From Polaromonas sp. (lineage in GTDB: Bacteria; Pseudomonadota; Gammaproteobacteria; Burkholderiales; Burkholderiaceae_C), in the NCBI GenBank assembly GCA_026786065.1, contig JAJAYS010000102.1:1-9983 (forward strand): DNA of 9,983 bases, read 5' to 3'. Positions 7,444 to 9,983 of the stretch are shown in pieces. The position numbers and the translations under genes were made by a program. The notes beneath the pieces were generated by a model. It had not been told where the DNA came from. It ran no database searches and worked only from the letters and a program-made list of their open reading frames with translations. Positions within the stretch are counted from its first letter, which is position 1. Each line of letters opens with the position of its first letter.

Positions 7444-7710
7444 GTGCAATCGATTTTTTACCGGGTGCTGCTCGCTTGCCTGGTCGCAGCCACCAGTGCT
7501 TGCGCCGGTCTGGCCGACAAGGCCAAATCGGCTCAGGGCACGACGAACGAACTGGGCCACAAGTTCGATGGCGCGATCCGCCGGGGCATCCAGTCGGGCA
7601 GCGATGCCGTCGGCAAGGCTGGCAAAGCCGTCGAAGGGCCGGTTGATAGGGCCGCCAGAAAAGCCGGCCTGCCCGGTGGCCCGCCCTCGCCAGCGCCCGC
7701 CGACCGTTGA
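7444..7710 (+). CDS. Small putative lipoprotein / exported protein, function unknown
   Basis: The 88-residue product starts with a short hydrophobic signal-like segment (FYRVLLACLVAATSAC) ending at Cys20. The lipobox is T-S-A-C, so position -3 is Thr where Leu is usual; this makes lipidation likely but not certain. The mature part is about 69 residues, hydrophilic, rich in Lys, Gly, Ala and Asp, with no obvious fold. It has the loose pattern SGSDAVGKAGKAVEGPVDRAARKAG and a proline-rich tail, PGGPPSPAPADR. The start is supported by the ribosome binding site at 7431-7436. It appears monocistronic: trhO is divergent upstream and the next gene begins 231 bases later. I do not recognise the family. 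The size and signal recall small envelope-stress or entericidin-like lipoproteins, but nothing specific supports that. Confidence 0.7.
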   Translation: MQSIFYRVLLACLVAATSACAGLADKAKSAQGTTNELGHKFDGAIRRGIQSGSDAVGKAGKAVEGPVDRAARKAGLPGGPPSPAPADR

Positions 7711-7738
7711 CGCGACGCTCCGGTTGGTAGCACTGCAC

Positions 7739-7757
7739 CGCAGCGCAGCGCAGCGCA
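7739..7757. repeat. Pentanucleotide microsatellite (CGCAG)3 CGCA
   Basis: Three full CGCAG units plus CGCA lie in the intergenic region after the lipoprotein gene. It is short enough to have arisen by chance slippage; no function is inferred. Confidence 0.6.
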
Positions 7758-7877
7758 TTGCGGCGGCTGAACGCCAGCGATCGCGGCGCCCAAACCCGGT
7801 CATGCAGGTCGAACGGCCTGATAACGCGATTGCCTCCCGTGACTTGCCCGCCGGAAGGCATTCGCCGACATCCGTTT

Positions 7878-7894
7878 TTGTTGCAAAGCAGCAA
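7878..7894. promoter_or_regulatory. Dyad TTGTTGC-AAA-GCAGCAA upstream of the esterase, candidate PhaR-type operator
   Basis: The two 7-base arms (7878-7884 and 7888-7894) are inverted copies with one mismatch, around a 3-base spacer. The dyad ends 47 bases before ATG 7942, where an operator would lie. As I recall, PhaR, the repressor of polyhydroxybutyrate granule genes, recognises TGC/GCA dyads of the type CTGC-N3-4-GCAG; this site has TTGC-AAA-GCAG. The link to PhaR is an inference from this resemblance and from the downstream PHB-depolymerase-family gene. Confidence 0.4.
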
Positions 7895-7941
7895 AATGGG
7901 CCGATGCAAACTAAAACGACAACCAGCCGGTGGGCGCTGCG

Positions 7942-9114
7942 ATGGCCCGCAGCCTGAGCCGACTGTGGCTGAAAAACCTGCGTAGCCTGGGCAAGGCCCA
8001 GCGGGCGCAGGAGCGGCTGCTCAAGCGGCTGGCGCCCAAGCCGGCGCGTCGCCCGGTGGCGCGTAAGGCCAAGCCGGCCAAGCAAGCAAGCCCGCCCTCG
8101 TCACGCAACACCGCGCTTGTGGCAAGACTGAGACCTGGCCCGCCGCGGACAGCGCTGGCCGCCGCAAGCGGAACTTGGCAAAAAGGCTATTCGTCCGGGG
8201 TGCCGGCGACCGGCCCGGCTTCGTCTTCGGTGCGCCGGTTGCTGTACTGGCTGTATCTTCCGGCCAATCCGGCGCAGGCCGCGTTGCCGCTGGTCGTGAT
8301 GCTGCACGGCTGTCAGCAGAGCGCCACCGACTTTGCCACCGCGACGCGTATGAACCGGCTGGCCGAACGCAAAGGCTTCGCGGTGCTGTATCCGCAGCAG
8401 TCGGTGGCCGGCGACGCGCACCGCTGCTGGCCTTGGTACAAGCGCACCCTGCAGCGCGGCGAGGGTGAGGTGCAGGTGGTTACCGGGCTGATTGCACAGG
8501 TGCAGCAGCGTCACGGCCTGGATGCAGCCCGCACCTACGTCGCTGGCCTGTCGGCTGGGGCGGCGCTGGCAACGCTGCTGGCTTTGCGCCACCCGCAAGC
8601 GATTGCCGCCGTCGGCCTGCATTCGGCGCCGGTTTTTGCCACGGTCGATTCGGCTTTGGCGGCCTATCGGGTCATGCAGCGCGGCGCAGGCCAGGCGCAT
8701 CTGGCGGTGGCCCAGCACATGGCCGACACCCGTCCGTTCCCGTCCGGCCTGCCGGCCATCGTGATCCACGGCGACCGGGATTCGGTGGTGCGACGCGTCA
8801 ACGCCGGGCAGTTGACGCAGCAGCTTGAGATCGTCAACCGCGCCGTGCTGACCCGACTGGAGCCGATCCGGCGCAGTGTTGCGGCAAGGGACACCGGCCG
8901 CAGCCCGCGCCGGGCCTGGACCAGCACCACCTATTACGCAGGCCGTAAACCGCAGCTGGTTTTGTGCGAGGTGGCCGGCTTGGGCCACGAATGGAGCGGC
9001 GGCGACGACAGCGTGAAATTCAGCGCCCGCAGCGGGCCAGACGCCAGCGCGATGCTCTGGGCCTTTTTTGCGCGGCACCAGCGGCCAGCCAGCACCTGGG
9101 TGCCTGCCGCCTGA
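7942..9114 (+). CDS. PHB-depolymerase-family esterase (alpha/beta hydrolase)
   Basis: Members of this esterase/PHB depolymerase family hydrolyse ester bonds, some of them in poly(3-hydroxybutyrate) or its oligomers. The 390-residue product has the oxyanion-hole segment VVMLHGCQQSATDFA, then LYPQQ and CWPWY, the nucleophile elbow GLSAG (Ser204), the acid in VIHGDRDSVV (Asp280 preferred, Asp278 adjacent) and the histidine in GLGHEWSGG (His349). The order Ser-Asp-His is canonical. There is no signal peptide. Instead the first 48 residues hold 16 Lys/Arg and one acidic residue, pointing to a cytoplasmic protein with a cationic N-terminal extension. I chose ATG 7942 (MARSLSRLWLKNLRSL) over GTG 7930, four codons earlier, because it matches how I recall this family starting in Burkholderiales; a weak GGTGGG precedes it. 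A candidate PhaR-like dyad lies just upstream. The fold and catalytic triad are confident; the natural substrate is not. Confidence 0.87.
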   Translation: MARSLSRLWLKNLRSLGKAQRAQERLLKRLAPKPARRPVARKAKPAKQASPPSSRNTALVARLRPGPPRTALAAASGTWQKGYSSGVPATGPASSSVRRLLYWLYLPANPAQAALPLVVMLHGCQQSATDFATATRMNRLAERKGFAVLYPQQSVAGDAHRCWPWYKRTLQRGEGEVQVVTGLIAQVQQRHGLDAARTYVAGLSAGAALATLLALRHPQAIAAVGLHSAPVFATVDSALAAYRVMQRGAGQAHLAVAQHMADTRPFPSGLPAIVIHGDRDSVVRRVNAGQLTQQLEIVNRAVLTRLEPIRRSVAARDTGRSPRRAWTSTTYYAGRKPQLVLCEVAGLGHEWSGGDDSVKFSARSGPDASAMLWAFFARHQRPASTWVPAA

Positions 9115-9451
9115 ACGGCGTAGTCGCTGCGGACAGGCCGATGCGGTTGGGGGCCGGCACCCGGTGGCCGCGCCGAGGCGATGAAACCGGTGCTAACGCA
9201 ACGGAGGCATCGCCAGTCGCTATGCAATTAATAGCTGCTTACGCCCGTATTCGCTGGGTTTTAACCGATTCTCACTGATAATTTTGCGGCCGGGAGGGAG
9301 TGAGTGACCGGTGGGCCAGGTGCGCCAGTTGCGCCCGATGCAGCCAGTTTGCCCGGTGCGGCGCGGCCCGCATGGCGGCGCTGCGAGCGCGTCAGCCAGC
9401 GCCCTAACCAGCGCTTTAACCAGCGCTTTAACTAGCGCTTTAACTAGCGCT
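9115..9451. other. Gene-free stretch between the converging esterase and hybrid-kinase genes
   Basis: No gene is supported here. It holds repeat copy B (9215-9251), a tiny palindrome GGTT-TT-AACC (9257-9266), a GC-rich segment with imperfect CAGTTTGCCC/CAGTTGCGCC-like repetition (about 9318-9360), and most of the 12-bp tandem array (9397-9462). A convincing T-tracted terminator for either flanking gene is not seen. Confidence 0.65.
9215..9251 (+). repeat. Dispersed intergenic repeat, copy B
   Basis: AGTCGCTAT (9215-9223), eight bases (9224-9231) and the core TAGCTGCTTACG...CGTATT (9232-9251) match copy A, which lies in the opposite orientation at 5457-5493, with identical spacing. It sits 100 bases after the esterase stop and points the same way as that gene. 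Confidence 0.7.
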
Positions 9452-9462
9452 TTAACTAGCGC
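9397..9462. repeat. 12-bp tandem repeat array, five full units plus a half unit
   Basis: Units on the plus strand are CAGCGCCCTAAC, CAGCGCTTTAAC twice, then TAGCGCTTTAAC twice, ending in TAGCGC. The only differences are CC to TT inside the first unit and C or T at unit position 1. The last units overlap the 3' end of the minus-strand hybrid-kinase gene, and each full unit gives a stop codon in that gene's frame. Confidence 0.9.
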
Positions 9463-9983
9463 GCGCCCATTCCTCCAGCAGCGCCAACAAGTCCGGCGGA
9501 TGCACCGGCTTGACCAGGTGGCGGTCAAAGCCGGCTTCGGCCGATTTCACGCGGTCCTCCGGCTGGCCCCAGCCGGTCACCGCAACCAGCCGCATGCGGT
9601 CGCCGCCGGGCAGGTGGCGGATCGCTTGGGCGGCCTCATAGCCGTTCATGTCCGGCATGCCGATGTCCAGCAGCGCCACCTGCGGCAAAAATTCGGCCGC
9701 TGCCTGCACGCCCGACACGCCGTCGTAAGCGGTGCGGACCTGATAGCCCAGCATTTCAAGCAGCATCGCGGTGCTGTCGGCTGCGTCGTGGTTGTCATCG
9801 ACTACCAGGATCCGCAGCGTCGGCTCGGTCGCATCCGGTGCATCTGCACCCGATGCAGACGCTGCACCGCCAACGCCGTAGCCCTTGCCACTACCAGCAC
9901 CAACACCAACACCAACACCGAGACCAGCGCCAGCGCCGGGGAACTGCGCCGCCGCCGACTTGCCCGCAAGCGGCAGCACCACC
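9452..9983 (-). CDS. C-terminal part of a probable hybrid histidine kinase: receiver (REC) domain
   Basis: The frame is open at the right edge, so the gene begins outside the window. The first visible residues, VLPLAG, look like the last strand of a histidine-kinase HATPase domain. A low-complexity linker rich in Gly, Val and Ala follows (GLGVGVGVGAGSG...), and then a complete CheY-like receiver. The receiver shows ILVVDDN (acidic pair, codons 9794-9799), LLDIGMPDMNGYEA with the phospho-accepting Asp (9665-9667), the AVTGWG threonine region, and HLVKP with the conserved Lys (9509-9511). It ends EEWARAS with TAA at 9452-9454, inside the 12-bp tandem array. The receiver would take phosphate from the kinase's own or another histidine; the signal is not visible. 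It could instead be a short stand-alone response regulator starting at the GTG at 9982, but the VLPL-linker layout favours a hybrid kinase. Confidence 0.85.
   Translation of the reverse strand, partial: VVLPLAGKSAAAQFPGAGAGLGVGVGVGAGSGKGYGVGGAASASGADAPDATEPTLRILVVDDNHDAADSTAMLLEMLGYQVRTAYDGVSGVQAAAEFLPQVALLDIGMPDMNGYEAAQAIRHLPGGDRMRLVAVTGWGQPEDRVKSAEAGFDRHLVKPVHPPDLLALLEEWARAS
9898..9921. repeat. Hexanucleotide repeat (CACCAA)3 CACCGA in the kinase linker
   Basis: Three perfect CACCAA units plus one variant unit encode the alternating Gly-Val stretch of the linker between the kinase and receiver domains on the minus strand. Copy changes would keep the frame and only alter linker length. Confidence 0.75.

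Noticed and set aside
7439..7957. ATG-started plus frame (172 codons) overlapping the lipoprotein gene
   Set aside because: Its ATG is only 2 bases from the AAGGAG, it lacks a signal peptide, and the product is Arg/Pro-rich. GTG 7444 has correct spacing and a lipoprotein-like start.
8101..9078. Minus-strand open frame (325 codons) opposite the esterase
   Set aside because: The plus strand carries a complete Ser-Asp-His hydrolase in the expected order; the opposite frame is low-information His/Arg/Gln-rich sequence.
9397..9462. CRISPR-like array
   Set aside because: The units are directly adjacent 12-mers with no spacers; it is a minisatellite.

Overview
The window looks like chromosomal DNA of a beta-proteobacterium, most likely order Burkholderiales, family Comamonadaceae (Polaromonas/Rhodoferax-like). 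I base this on high GC with strongly GC-biased third codon positions, the protein sequences (ClpA, a ClsA-type cardiolipin synthase, SbcB, TrhO, a cationic PHB-depolymerase-family esterase), and AT-rich intergenic repeats with a TAGCTGCT...GCCCGTATT core, which I associate from memory with this family. The assignment is by recognition only; no search was run.

Layout. 1-2061 (+): C-terminal nine tenths of clpA, entering from the left edge, followed by a strong intrinsic terminator (2132-2166). 2183-3643 (+): cardiolipin synthase (cls). Ten bases later, 3654-5132 (+): exonuclease I (sbcB). 5133-5491: a 359-base gene-free stretch between converging genes, with a short palindromic element, a GC-rich inverted repeat and copy A of a dispersed repeat. 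5492-6154 (-): a glutathione S-transferase interrupted by an in-frame TAG. 6171-7166 (-): trhO, the tRNA U34 hydroxylase, 16 bases upstream of the GST in the same direction. 7167-7443: a divergent intergenic region with a degraded repeat copy C and a possible promoter. 7444-7710 (+): a small putative lipoprotein with a good ribosome binding site. 7942-9114 (+): a PHB-depolymerase-family alpha/beta hydrolase preceded by a TTGTTGC-AAA-GCAGCAA dyad. 9115-9451: a convergent intergenic stretch with repeat copy B and most of a 12-bp tandem array. 9452-9983 (-): C-terminal part of what is probably a hybrid histidine kinase (end of the ATPase domain, glycine-rich linker, receiver domain), whose stop codon lies inside the tandem array.

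How the genes fit together. Most are core housekeeping functions: proteolysis with ClpP, membrane lipid synthesis, DNA repair and tRNA modification. They do not form one pathway. Likely transcription units are cls-sbcB and trhO-GST; the rest look monocistronic. I see no phage, defence, secretion, CRISPR or insertion-sequence genes and no RNA gene. I do not see a convincing undescribed system. The points most worth a second look are the GST nonsense codon, the three-copy dispersed repeat, the stop-codon-bearing 12-bp array, and the candidate PHB-responsive operator in front of the esterase.
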